This document shows positions 1 through 7,603 of a stretch of DNA of 12,524 bases, piece after piece; positions within the stretch are counted from its first letter, which is position 1; each line of letters begins with the position of its first letter. The translations under genes were made by a program, and so were the position numbers. A model generated the notes under the pieces. That model worked only from the letters and a program-made list of their open reading frames with translations. It was not told where the DNA came from and ran no database searches. This stretch comes from UBA2658 sp964617335. Lineage in GTDB: Bacteria > Bacillota > Clostridia > Oscillospirales > Oscillospiraceae. Where the stretch lies: contig CAZTXG010000039.1 of the NCBI GenBank assembly GCA_964617335.1, positions 1 through 12,524 on the forward strand. Reading direction: 5' to 3'.

Positions 1-13
1 AAAATCCAGATAT

Positions 14-18
14 GGAGG
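14..18 (+). promoter_or_regulatory. Shine-Dalgarno site fixing the GH13 start
   Basis: GGAGG lies 5 nt before the ATG at 24. Its first G is the last base of an in-frame ATG at 12, so starting at 12 would leave that start without a visible ribosome binding site. Confidence 0.7.
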
Positions 19-23
19 AAATA

Positions 24-1874
24 ATGAGCGAGGTTTTATATAACAGCCGCAGCGAGCTTGATAAGCTGCCCTTTGGCGCTGTTCCAAATGGTGAAAAAAT
101 ACGCTTTGGTATAAGAGTGTGCGACGGCTGCAAGGCCCAGGCTATAAGCCTTGTTTTTCAGAAGGACGAAGCCTATGAGCAGCTGCGATTTGACCTTAAA
201 CCTGTCTGGCAGGATAAGGGTTATACCCGCTTTGAAGAAAGCTTGAGCCTTGAAAAGCCCGGTTTATACTGGTACCATTTTGAGCTTATTTGCAGCGGCG
301 AAACCCGACTTATAGGTAAAACTAAAAACGGAGCGGGTTTTTTGACCTCATCTCCGGAAAAATTTCAGCTTAGCGTTTATAATAAAAACTACAAAACCCC
401 AAACTGGATAAAGGGCGGGCTGTTTTATCATATTTTTGTTGACAGGTTTAGAAAAAAAGGTGACGGCTCTATAAAGCCATCTGCTGTTATGCGTGATGAC
501 TGGGGCGGTGTCCCCCACTTTCTGCCTGACGAAAATGGGGAGATTCTAAATAACGACTTTTTCGGCGGAAACCTTGAGGGTATAACAGAAAAACTGCCAT
601 ATTTTCAAAGCCTTGGGGTAAGCTGTCTGTATCTAAGTCCTATTTTCGAGGCGGCTTCAAATCATAAATATGACACCGGAGACTATATGAAAATAGACCC
701 CTCCTTCGGAGACGAGGAAAGCTTCCAGAAGCTTTGTCATGAGGGGAAAAAATATGGTATTCGGGTAATTCTAGACGGAGTTTTTAACCATACCGGCTCC
801 GACTCTCGATATTTTAACCGCAATGGCAGCTATGATGAACTTGGGGCATATCAGTCAAAGGAATCAAAGTATTACGACTGGTACAGCTTCACGGAGTTTC
901 CCGAGGAATATGAATCATGGTGGGGCATAAAAACCCTCCCACAGGTTCGTGAGGAAAACCCCGATTTTTTAAACTTTATCTGCGGTGAAAAGGGAGTTTT
1001 GGAAAAATGGATGAGCTTGGGCGCCGCCGGCTGGAGGCTGGATGTGGCAGACGAGCTTCCCGATTTGTTTTTAGAAAAACTTCGTAAAAGAGTTAAGACT
1101 GAAGATGAAAAAGCCTTGGTAATAGGCGAAGTTTGGGAGGACGCTTCAAAAAAATTCGCCTATGGGAAAAGGCGGCGCTATTTTAAAGGTGACCAGCTTG
1201 ACAGCGTGATGAACTATCCCTTTAAAAACGCTATCATTGATTTTATAAAAGGCGGCAGCGCCGAAGCTTTTCGGGAAACTGTGGAGTCCATCTGTGAAAA
1301 CTATCCAAAGCCCTCCATAGACTGCCTGATGAACGGCCTGGGAACTCACGACACCGCAAGAATTTTAACGGTTTTGTCCGGCAAGGAATATCCAAGCCGT
1401 GAGGAAAGAGCCGCGGCCCTTCTTTCAGACGGGGAATTGCAAAAGGCAAAAGAGCTTTTGCGCCTTGCCTCTTTTTTGCAATTTACCCTGCCGGGGGTGC
1501 CTTGCATCTACTACGGTGACGAGGTTGGCCTTTACGGCTATGAGGACCCCTTCAACCGCCGCTGCTACCCTTGGGGAAATGAGGACACGGGGCTTTTGGA
1601 CTGGTATGAAAAGCTCTCTAAAGCAAGGCGTTTTTGCCCTGCCTTTGCCGGAGGGGAATATAAAACCCTAAGGGCAAAGGATAATGTCTTTATCTTCCTG
1701 CGTGAAAACAGCAGGGAAAAAGCTCTTTGCGCCATAAATATGGGAGAAGGAGATTTAATCCTTGAAGCAGCAGAGCAGGACAGACTTTTAATTGGGCATA
1801 ACTGTCTTGAAAACAGCGGCAGAATAACTATAAATCCCCGCGGCTGCGCTCTTTTAGAGGAAAAAACCACTTAA
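24..1874 (+). CDS. GH13 alpha-glucan hydrolase, neopullulanase/cyclomaltodextrinase-like
   Basis: Predicted retaining glycoside hydrolase acting on alpha-1,4 (perhaps alpha-1,6) glucosidic bonds of maltodextrins, cyclodextrins or pullulan fragments. No signal peptide is visible, so it is probably cytosolic. The 616-aa protein has an N-terminal beta-sandwich-like region (about 15-125), then a TIM barrel opening at FYHIFVDRF (134-142). GH13 signatures are DGVFNHTG (251-258), GWRLDVADE with nucleophile Asp340 and Arg338, GEVW with acid/base Glu369, THD with Asp443, and the GVPCIYYGDE strand (491-500). The motif where neopullulanases have MPKLN reads LPQV (305-308), so the exact specificity is unsure. 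ATG 24 is preferred over ATG 12 because GGAGG at 14-18 sits 5 nt before it and the upstream ATG overlaps that site. Its promoter lies left of the window. It converges on pyrI with a 4-base overlap at the stops. Confidence 0.9.
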   Translation: MSEVLYNSRSELDKLPFGAVPNGEKIRFGIRVCDGCKAQAISLVFQKDEAYEQLRFDLKPVWQDKGYTRFEESLSLEKPGLYWYHFELICSGETRLIGKTKNGAGFLTSSPEKFQLSVYNKNYKTPNWIKGGLFYHIFVDRFRKKGDGSIKPSAVMRDDWGGVPHFLPDENGEILNNDFFGGNLEGITEKLPYFQSLGVSCLYLSPIFEAASNHKYDTGDYMKIDPSFGDEESFQKLCHEGKKYGIRVILDGVFNHTGSDSRYFNRNGSYDELGAYQSKESKYYDWYSFTEFPEEYESWWGIKTLPQVREENPDFLNFICGEKGVLEKWMSLGAAGWRLDVADELPDLFLEKLRKRVKTEDEKALVIGEVWEDASKKFAYGKRRRYFKGDQLDSVMNYPFKNAIIDFIKGGSAEAFRETVESICENYPKPSIDCLMNGLGTHDTARILTVLSGKEYPSREERAAALLSDGELQKAKELLRLASFLQFTLPGVPCIYYGDEVGLYGYEDPFNRRCYPWGNEDTGLLDWYEKLSKARRFCPAFAGGEYKTLRAKDNVFIFLRENSREKALCAINMGEGDLILEAAEQDRLLIGHNCLENSGRITINPRGCALLEEKTT

Positions 1875-2296
1875 ATTTCATGCTCTGCCTTTGTCTCGCA
1901 GTAAACACAGCGGTAAATGCCGTTTTCCCTGTCCGATAACTCAAAAATATGCGTAAGCTCCTGCTCAATGGATGTTATACAGCGGGGGTTTTTGCATTTT
2001 ATAACACCGGATACCCTCTCCGGCAGCGCCAGCTGGCTTTTCTTGCAAATCTTCCCGTCTCGCACTATATTAACCGTGATGCCGGGGTCGATATAACCCA
2101 GAACATCTAGATTAATATCTATTTCCGAGTCGATTTTTATGATATCCTTGCGGCCTCCCCTGCGGCTTACGGCATTTTTTATTATCGCCACCGAACAGTC
2201 CAGCTTTGATAATTCAAGGATGCGGTAAATCTCCATGCTTTTGCCAGAGGAAATATGGTCAAGAACTATTCCGTTTTTTATAGAATCAATAGTCAT
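1871..2296 (-). CDS. pyrI: Aspartate carbamoyltransferase regulatory subunit PyrI
   Basis: Non-catalytic subunit that assembles with PyrB and usually transmits inhibition by CTP (and UTP) and activation by ATP. The 141-aa length is close to that of enterobacterial PyrI (about 153). The N-terminal nucleotide-binding domain keeps the VLDHI motif (Asp13, His14), GRKDIIKID with Lys54, and Lys86 before a LPERV segment. These match positions known to contact nucleotides in the E. coli protein. The C-terminal zinc domain has the four-cysteine pattern C101-x4-C106 and C130-x2-C133, which holds the interface with PyrB. It is the last gene of the operon, 23 nt after pyrB, with a GTGAGG-like ribosome site at 2307-2312. 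Its TAA overlaps the stop of the convergent GH13 gene, and no terminator is evident after it. Intact effector-site residues suggest real feedback control. Confidence 0.95.
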   Translation of the reverse strand: MTIDSIKNGIVLDHISSGKSMEIYRILELSKLDCSVAIIKNAVSRRGGRKDIIKIDSEIDINLDVLGYIDPGITVNIVRDGKICKKSQLALPERVSGVIKCKNPRCITSIEQELTHIFELSDRENGIYRCVYCETKAEHEI

Positions 2297-2319
2297 ATTA
2301 TGTAAACCTCACTCAGAGC

Positions 2320-3231
2320 TTATTCAATTCCAAGAAGCATTAGGATAAGCGCCATACGTATATATTTTCCGTTTCTCACCTGCTCGAAATAGCAGGCTCT
2401 TTTATCTTCGTCCACTGCTCTTTCAATTTCGTTAACTCTGGGCAGCGGGTGCATTATAACAAGCTCGTCCTTAGCTGATATAAGCTTATCCGCTGTAAGT
2501 ATGAAGGCATCTTTCAGACGAAGGTAGTCTGCCTCGTTAAAAAAGCGCTCTCTTTGAACACGGGTCATATACAAAATATCAAGCTCCGGCATCTTGTCCC
2601 AGTTATCTGTTTCCAGATAGGGAATGTTGTTTTTGTCAAGGACTCCCGTTCTCAAATATCCGGGGATTTTAAGCTCGTCCGGAGATATAAGAACAAAGCT
2701 GTTTCCTTCATATCTGCACATGGCTTCTATAAGGGAATGCACCGTTCTTCCGAATTTCAAATCACCGCAAAAGCCAATTTTAAGATTGCTTAGCCTGCCC
2801 CTTTCCTTATAAATCGTCAAAAGGTCTGTAAGGGTCTGGGTAGGGTGGTTATGTCCCCCGTCTCCCGCGTTTATAACGGGGATGCTCGCCGCCCCTGCCG
2901 CCACCATGGGAGCGCCCTCCTTAGGGTGGCGCATGGCAATTATGTCAGCATAACAGCTTATGGTTTTTGCCGTGTCCGAAACACTTTCGCCTTTAGATGC
3001 CGAGGATGAATTTGCCTCGGAAAAGCCCAATATACTGCCGCCAAGCTCCAGCATTGCTGCTTCAAAGCTTAGTCTTGTCCTTGTGGAAGGTTCGTAAAAC
3101 AAGGTGGCAAGCTTTTTTCTTTTGCATTTTTCAGCATATTCGTCAGGGTTTTCAATAATATGCATCGCTTTTTTAATCAGGCTTTCAAGCTCGTCTATAC
3201 TAAGGTCTGTGATGCTGATTAAATCCTTCAT
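2320..3231 (-). CDS. pyrB: Aspartate carbamoyltransferase catalytic subunit PyrB
   Basis: Condenses carbamoyl phosphate and L-aspartate to N-carbamoyl-L-aspartate, the committed step of pyrimidine synthesis, in the cytosol. The 303-aa length is typical of the catalytic chain. The carbamoyl-phosphate motif FYEPSTRTRLSFE is at 45-57, and the mobile loop with Ser/Lys is at about 75-83 (SSSASKGES). Further active-site motifs are RHPKEG (101-106), GDGGHNHPTQ (123-132), the aspartate-binding MTRVQRERF (222-230) and HPLPRVNE (261-268). These separate it from ornithine carbamoyltransferase, which has a different C-terminal motif. It starts 3 nt after the pyrE stop, with an AAGGGGA-like ribosome site inside the end of pyrE. 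The adjacent pyrI implies a catalytic-regulatory holoenzyme of the E. coli type. Confidence 0.97.
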   Translation of the reverse strand: MKDLISITDLSIDELESLIKKAMHIIENPDEYAEKCKRKKLATLFYEPSTRTRLSFEAAMLELGGSILGFSEANSSSASKGESVSDTAKTISCYADIIAMRHPKEGAPMVAAGAASIPVINAGDGGHNHPTQTLTDLLTIYKERGRLSNLKIGFCGDLKFGRTVHSLIEAMCRYEGNSFVLISPDELKIPGYLRTGVLDKNNIPYLETDNWDKMPELDILYMTRVQRERFFNEADYLRLKDAFILTADKLISAKDELVIMHPLPRVNEIERAVDEDKRACYFEQVRNGKYIRMALILMLLGIE

Positions 3232-3234
3232 TTT

Positions 3235-3870
3235 TCAGTTCCCCTTTATCCATGTTTCGTCTGAGGGATTATCCCTGAAGGCTAAAACATGCTTTATATC
3301 AGATTGCAGGAGCTTTCCTTCCTCTGCCGCCGTTTCCAAGAGGCTGTCGAGGTTTGTAAGGCTTATATTTTTAACATTTGCCTCTTTCAGCCTGTCTTTT
3401 CCCTTTTGCATATTGTAGGTGAAAATGCTTGCAACTCCCAAAACCTCTGCCCCTGCAGAACGCAGGGCTTCAACCACTTCCAAAACACTGCCTGCCGTTG
3501 ATATAAGGTCTTCAATAACAACAACCTTCTGCCCCTTTTTAAGCCTGCCCTCTATCTGGTTTTGCTTGCCGTGCCCCTTTGCGCCGGAGCGCACATAGCC
3601 CATGGGAAGCCCCATAATATGGCCGACTATGGCGGCGTGGGCAATGCCTGCCGTGCTTGTTCCCATAAGCACCTGACACTGGGGATACTCCGAGCGAATA
3701 ACTTCACATAGAGCCTTTTCAATTTCTGTACGCTCCATAGGGGAAGTTAGCGTCAGGCGGTTGTCGCAGTAAATTGGGCTTTTTATGCCGCTTGCCCAAG
3801 TGAAAGGCTCATGGGGGTTTATCACCACAGCACCAACGGATAAAAGCAGCTTTGCAATTTTTTCTTTCAT
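3235..3870 (-). CDS. pyrE: Orotate phosphoribosyltransferase PyrE
   Basis: Transfers phosphoribose from PRPP to orotate, giving orotidine 5'-monophosphate and pyrophosphate. The 211-aa type I phosphoribosyltransferase has the PRPP loop VVVIEDLISTAGS (116-128). Near the N-terminus is the orotate-side motif FTWASGIKSPIYCDNR (23-38). The flexible catalytic loop VRSGAKGHGKQNQIEG (93-108) carries the conserved lysines and histidine. An excellent ribosome site (GAAGGAGAT, 3874-3882) precedes the ATG. The 48-nt gap to pyrF is the largest inside the operon. It is AT-rich and shows no hairpin or T tract, so I do not infer an internal terminator. Its product is the substrate of the upstream-encoded PyrF. 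Confidence 0.96.
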   Translation of the reverse strand: MKEKIAKLLLSVGAVVINPHEPFTWASGIKSPIYCDNRLTLTSPMERTEIEKALCEVIRSEYPQCQVLMGTSTAGIAHAAIVGHIMGLPMGYVRSGAKGHGKQNQIEGRLKKGQKVVVIEDLISTAGSVLEVVEALRSAGAEVLGVASIFTYNMQKGKDRLKEANVKNISLTNLDSLLETAAEEGKLLQSDIKHVLAFRDNPSDETWIKGN

Positions 3871-3918
3871 TTTATCTCCTTCTTTATATCGGTTTTAGGA
3901 TGTTTTAGCTATTGTTTT

Positions 3919-4620
3919 TTACTTTCCCAGAAACTCATCAAGGCATCTTCTGTATGCTGCCAAGGGACTTTCTGCCTGAGTTATGGGCCTTCCCACAACG
4001 ATATAGTCGCTGCCGATTTCCCTTGCCATGGCCGGAGTTGTCACCCTTTTCTGGTCGTTGACATCCCCTCCGGCAAAGCGCACACCGGGGGTGACTGTAA
4101 GAAAGTTTTTTCCGCAGCGGTCTTTAACCGAGGCTGCCTCTAAAGGTGAGCAAACCACCCCGTCAAGGCCTGCCGCTTTTGCGTTTTCCGCATATTTTAA
4201 CACGGTTTCCTCAAGGCTTTCGTTAATGAGCAGCTCCCGTCTCATTCTTTCTTCGTCGGTGGATGTAAGCTGGGTTACGGCAATAAGCTTTGGACGGCTG
4301 CCGTCAGAGCGGGTTAAGCCTTCTAATGCTGCCGACATCATGGCGGCTGTTCCGGCGGCGTGAACATTGCACATATCTATATCCAAGGCGGACAAAACCG
4401 ACATGGCTTTTTTTACGGTGTTTGGGATATCGTGAAGCTTTAAATCAAGAAATATCTTGTGCCCCATGGCTTTTATTTCCCGCACAATATCCGGCCCTCC
4501 GCCATAAAAAAGCTCCATTCCAATCTTCACAAAGGGCTTTTCATCTGTAAACTTGCGAAGAAAATTCATCACTTCTTCCCTGCCGGCAAAGTCGCAGGCA
4601 ACAATAACATCTCTTTCCAT
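3919..4620 (-). CDS. pyrF: Orotidine 5'-phosphate decarboxylase PyrF
   Basis: Decarboxylates OMP to UMP, the last step of the pathway. The 233-aa single TIM-barrel protein carries the catalytic tetrad elements of the bacterial short family. These are the Asp10 region (VACDF), Lys32 (VKIGMELF), and DLKLHDIPNTV with Asp59, Lys61 and Asp64. The phosphate-gripping end is TPGVR (177-181) and VVGRPIT (208-214). Start and stop are coupled: the A of its ATG is the last base of the pyrD TAA (TAATG), and its ribosome site GGAGGTG (4628-4634) lies inside the last codons of pyrD. Translational coupling with pyrD is therefore likely. Confidence 0.96.
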   Translation of the reverse strand: MERDVIVACDFAGREEVMNFLRKFTDEKPFVKIGMELFYGGGPDIVREIKAMGHKIFLDLKLHDIPNTVKKAMSVLSALDIDMCNVHAAGTAAMMSAALEGLTRSDGSRPKLIAVTQLTSTDEERMRRELLINESLEETVLKYAENAKAAGLDGVVCSPLEAASVKDRCGKNFLTVTPGVRFAGGDVNDQKRVTTPAMAREIGSDYIVVGRPITQAESPLAAYRRCLDEFLGK

Positions 4621-5531
4621 TAGTGAGCACCTCCGATAATTTCACTTAAGCTCTTTATTCCGTACTTTTCCATGGCAGCAGGCAGAGCCTCAATAATTTC
4701 CTTACAGGCAAAGGGGTTTTTAAGGTTAGCTGCCCCCACCTGAACGGCAGATGCTCCAGCAAGCATCATTTCAATCACATCCTCGGCGCTGCTTACGCCA
4801 CCCATGCCGATTATAGGAATGCTAACAGCCTTATACACCTCATAAACCATCCTTAGAGCCACAGGGAAAACAGCCTGTCCCGATAGACCGCCCATAACAT
4901 TTGCAAGAATAGGTTTTTTTGTTTTAAGGTCAATCCGCATTGCCAAAAGCGTGTTTATAAGGCTTATGCCGTCAGCTCCTGCCCCTTCGCAGGCAAGGGC
5001 AATTTCTGCAATATCACTTACATTGGGGCTAAGTTTTATGTAAACTGGTTTTGAGCATACGGCCTTAACAGCACGGGTAACCCCTGCCGCCGCTTCGGGA
5101 CTAACCCCAAAGCTCATTCCGCCTCCGTATACGTTGGGGCAGCTGATATTTACTTCGATTATACCCACCTGATCCTGTGAGTCCATTGCAAGGGCACACT
5201 GCACATATTCCTCAATAGAAAAGCCGCTGACATTTGCAATCACAGGTTTTATGTAAACTTCTTTCAGCTTGGGCAGCTCCGTTTTACAAACCTCCGAAAC
5301 TCCCGGGTTTTGGAGCCCCACAGAGTTTAGCATACCCGAAGGACACTCGGCAATGCGAGGGGTGGGATTGCCAAAACGAGGCTGGACTGTTGTTCCCTTA
5401 AGGGAGATGCTGCCAAGAATGTTAAGGTCATAGAATTTTGCAAACTCCGCTCCGAAGCCAAAGGTTCCGCTGGCGGGGATTATGGGGTTACTAAGCTCTA
5501 TGCCGCTTAGAAAAACTTTGGTATCTACCAT
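4620..5531 (-). CDS. pyrD: Dihydroorotate dehydrogenase class 1B, catalytic subunit PyrD
   Basis: FMN enzyme that oxidises dihydroorotate to orotate. Class 1B enzymes pass electrons through the PyrK partner to NAD+. The 303-aa barrel shows the FMN/substrate motifs ISLKGTTVQPRFGNPTPR (42-59) and MLNSVGLQNPG (67-77). The NISCPNVYGGGMSFG segment (128-142) contains the class 1 catalytic cysteine, Cys131; membrane-bound class 2 enzymes use serine. Late phosphate-binding motifs are GGLSG (214-218) and IGMGGVSSAED (241-251). The adjacent, overlapping pyrK (7 bases) supports class 1B rather than the fumarate-using class 1A. Being NAD-linked and soluble, the enzyme suits an anaerobe or facultative anaerobe. 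The ribosome site is GGGGGAG, just upstream of the ATG and inside pyrK. Confidence 0.96.
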   Translation of the reverse strand: MVDTKVFLSGIELSNPIIPASGTFGFGAEFAKFYDLNILGSISLKGTTVQPRFGNPTPRIAECPSGMLNSVGLQNPGVSEVCKTELPKLKEVYIKPVIANVSGFSIEEYVQCALAMDSQDQVGIIEVNISCPNVYGGGMSFGVSPEAAAGVTRAVKAVCSKPVYIKLSPNVSDIAEIALACEGAGADGISLINTLLAMRIDLKTKKPILANVMGGLSGQAVFPVALRMVYEVYKAVSIPIIGMGGVSSAEDVIEMMLAGASAVQVGAANLKNPFACKEIIEALPAAMEKYGIKSLSEIIGGAH

Positions 5532-6259
5532 ATTATCTCCCCCTTTTCTAAAACCGGCCCTTCAACGCAGATTCTTTTTGCACCGTATTTTGTCTTACAG
5601 CTGCAGCCCATACAGGCGCCGAAGCCGCAGCCCATTCTCTCCTCAAAGCTAAACTGCCCGTCTTTTTCAGAGCAGTCATAAACCGCCTTTAGCATTGGCT
5701 CCGGCCCGCAGGAGAAGCTGTAGTCCCAATTTGTAATTTTGGCCATAGCATCTGCGACAAAGCCTTTTATACCATAGCTGCCGTCTGCCGTAGTCACAAA
5801 AACCTCGGCGCCCAGTGCCTTAAATTCATCCTCATAAAAAACATCTTCCTTACTGTTAAAACCCAAAACAACAGAAGGCCTTTTGCCTGTTTTTATAAGC
5901 TGACGTGCCAGTAAATACAAGGGGGGAACTCCCACTCCGCCGCCTATGAGCAGGGGTTTTTCTCCGCTTTTTTTAATGTCATAGCCGTTACCAAGTCCTG
6001 TGAGCAGGTCAAGCTCATCACCTTTACAAAGCCTGCTCATTTTTTCCGTGCCCACCCCCACCGTTTTATATATCAGTGTGAGCACCTCCCCTTCAAGGTC
6101 GCAAACCGAAACAGGTCTGCGGAGGAAGAGACCCGAAAGCTCAATGTTTACAAACTGCCCTGAAACCTTCATTTCAGAGGTATCTCCTTGAAGGGTCATT
6201 TTAAAAACATCTTTTGCAAGCTTTTCATTGCTTATTATTGTAAAAATATTCTTTTTCAT
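5525..6259 (-). CDS. pyrK: Dihydroorotate dehydrogenase electron-transfer subunit PyrK
   Basis: FAD and [2Fe-2S] subunit that accepts electrons from the FMN of PyrD and reduces NAD+. The 244-aa protein has a ferredoxin-reductase fold. The FAD-binding FLRRPVSV is at 45-52, the glycine-rich nucleotide motif IGGGVGVPPL at 105-114, the CGPEPML segment at 184-190, and the C-terminal iron-sulfur ligands Cys211, Cys216, Cys219 and Cys231 are in the order C-x4-C-x2-C-x11-C. Its ATG overlaps the pyrC TGA by four bases (ATGA), and its stop overlaps the pyrD start, so all three are probably translationally coupled. The ribosome site is only moderate (AGGCGG-like), which fits coupling. Confidence 0.96.
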   Translation of the reverse strand: MKKNIFTIISNEKLAKDVFKMTLQGDTSEMKVSGQFVNIELSGLFLRRPVSVCDLEGEVLTLIYKTVGVGTEKMSRLCKGDELDLLTGLGNGYDIKKSGEKPLLIGGGVGVPPLYLLARQLIKTGKRPSVVLGFNSKEDVFYEDEFKALGAEVFVTTADGSYGIKGFVADAMAKITNWDYSFSCGPEPMLKAVYDCSEKDGQFSFEERMGCGFGACMGCSCKTKYGAKRICVEGPVLEKGEIIW

Positions 6260-7539
6260 TTATTCGCCGCCTTTGCCTCATCTATGTATACGGGCTTTCC
6301 GGAAAACATGGTCAGCCGGCATTTACCAAACACCTTATCTCCCACAAATGGGCAGGATTTCCCCTTTGATAAAAAGTCCTCTGCCCGTATTTCATATTCT
6401 TCATCTAAGTCAAAAACACAAAGATTGGCAGGCTGACCAATGGAAAGTCCGCTAGCCAGATTAAAGCGCTTTGCAGGGTTTTCATGCATCAGCTTAATAA
6501 GTGCTTCAAGGCTCAAAACTCCTGTTTTCACAAGCCTTGTATATAAAACGGGGAAGGCAGTTTCAAGGCCAACTATGCCGTTTAAGCTTCCTAAAAGCCC
6601 CTTCGATTTTTCTTCATAAGAGTGGGGAGCGTGGTCACTGGCTATAATCTCAACTGTTCCGTCTTGTATGCCTTTTATAAGAGCTTCTTTATCATTTTTT
6701 GTGCGCAGGGGCGGGTTCATACGAAAGCTGCCTTCGTCCCGCAAATCCTCATCACAAAGACAGAGGTAATGGGCCGCCGTTTCGCAGCTTACCGGCAGTC
6801 CCTCCGCCTTTGCTTTTCTAACAAGCTCTACCCCTTCTTTCGTGGAAATGTGGCAGATGTGAAGGTCACAGCCTGTTTTTCGCACCAAATCTATGTCTCT
6901 TTCAATCTGAACCCATTCGCTTTCCGAGCTTATACCTATGATTCCAAGTTTTTTGGCATAGGCCCCGTCGTGGATGGCGCTGCCCCCCAAGAGGGAGTTG
7001 TCCTCACAGTGGGCTGCTATGATTTTGCCGAGACTTTTTGCCTTTTCCATGGCGAGAAGCATCATTTCATCCCTTTGAACCCCAAAACCGTCATCGGAAA
7101 AGCCTGCCACATAAGGCGCAAGCTCCTCCATATCCGAAAGCGCAAGCTGTTTTTGTCCCTTTGAAATGCTTCCAAAAGGAAGGACTTTAACAGCGGCATC
7201 TTTTTCAATAATATCAAGCTGAGCCTTAAGATTTATAAGGCTGTCCGGCACAGGCTCAAGGTTTGGCATTGAGCAGACTGTGGTAAAGCCGCCTCTTGCC
7301 GCTGCCATTGTCCCGCTTTTTATAGTTTCCTTATAAAAAAAGCCCGGCTCTCTTAGATGAACGTGAACATCTATGAGACCGGGAAAAACAAAATGCTTGT
7401 CCATATCAAAAACAGCGGTGCCGGAAAAATCAGAAATTTTAGATGAAATATTTGAAATAATACCGTCCTTAACTAAAATATCAAGCTTTTCAAAGTGATC
7501 TTCAAAGAAAACTTTTGCCCCGCGGATTAAATATGCCAA
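6256..7539 (-). CDS. pyrC: Dihydroorotase PyrC, TTG start
   Basis: Zinc metalloenzyme of the amidohydrolase superfamily that cyclises N-carbamoyl-aspartate to dihydroorotate. The 427-aa length and motifs fit the Gram-positive (type I) family rather than the shorter E. coli PyrC. Metal ligands are His59 and His61 in DVHVHLREPG (57-66), the FSDDG aspartate at about 149-150, His177 (HCED), His230 (HICHIS), and Asp302 in SDHAPHS. GGFTTVCSMPN (83-93) is a typical dihydroorotase segment. The start is TTG at 7539-7537: an in-frame TAA lies just upstream at 7563-7561, no ATG or GTG sits between them, and GAGGGGG is 8 nt ahead. It is the first gene of the pyr operon, only about 28 nt from the likely transcription start. 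Confidence 0.95.
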   Translation of the reverse strand: MAYLIRGAKVFFEDHFEKLDILVKDGIISNISSKISDFSGTAVFDMDKHFVFPGLIDVHVHLREPGFFYKETIKSGTMAAARGGFTTVCSMPNLEPVPDSLINLKAQLDIIEKDAAVKVLPFGSISKGQKQLALSDMEELAPYVAGFSDDGFGVQRDEMMLLAMEKAKSLGKIIAAHCEDNSLLGGSAIHDGAYAKKLGIIGISSESEWVQIERDIDLVRKTGCDLHICHISTKEGVELVRKAKAEGLPVSCETAAHYLCLCDEDLRDEGSFRMNPPLRTKNDKEALIKGIQDGTVEIIASDHAPHSYEEKSKGLLGSLNGIVGLETAFPVLYTRLVKTGVLSLEALIKLMHENPAKRFNLASGLSIGQPANLCVFDLDEEYEIRAEDFLSKGKSCPFVGDKVFGKCRLTMFSGKPVYIDEAKAANK

Positions 7540-7547
7540 AGCTTTCG

Positions 7548-7554
7548 CCCCCTC
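7548..7554 (-). promoter_or_regulatory. Shine-Dalgarno site for the TTG start of pyrC
   Basis: GAGGGGG on the minus strand, 8 nt before the TTG at 7539-7537. The strong site and spacing support the non-ATG start. It also sits in the loop of a small potential leader hairpin (7536-7564). Confidence 0.75.
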
Positions 7555-7574
7555 ACTGCTTTAAATTTCACGAT

Positions 7575-7603
7575 ATAATATCATTTCTAAAAGCTTCTGT
7601 CAA
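7575..7603 (-). promoter_or_regulatory. pyr operon promoter (sigma-A type, extended -10)
   Basis: On the minus strand the -35 is TTGACA (7598-7603, full consensus), the spacer is exactly 17 bp, and the -10 is TATTAT (7575-7580, 5 of 6). TG one base before the -10 makes it an extended -10. An A/T tract lies just upstream of the -35. The expected start is near 7567-7569, giving a leader of only about 28 nt before pyrC. Confidence 0.85.

Noticed and set aside
12..23. ATG at 12 as the GH13 start
   Set aside because: The best ribosome site (14-18) overlaps this codon and is correctly spaced for ATG 24.
3871..3918. Possible internal terminator or promoter in the pyrE-pyrF gap
   Set aside because: 48 nt of AT-rich sequence with no stable hairpin, no T tract after a stem and no convincing -35/-10 pair.
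6622..7164. A 180-codon plus-strand open frame antisense to pyrC
   Set aside because: It lies wholly within pyrC, whose catalytic motifs are intact, and the translation shows no domain or membrane pattern of its own.
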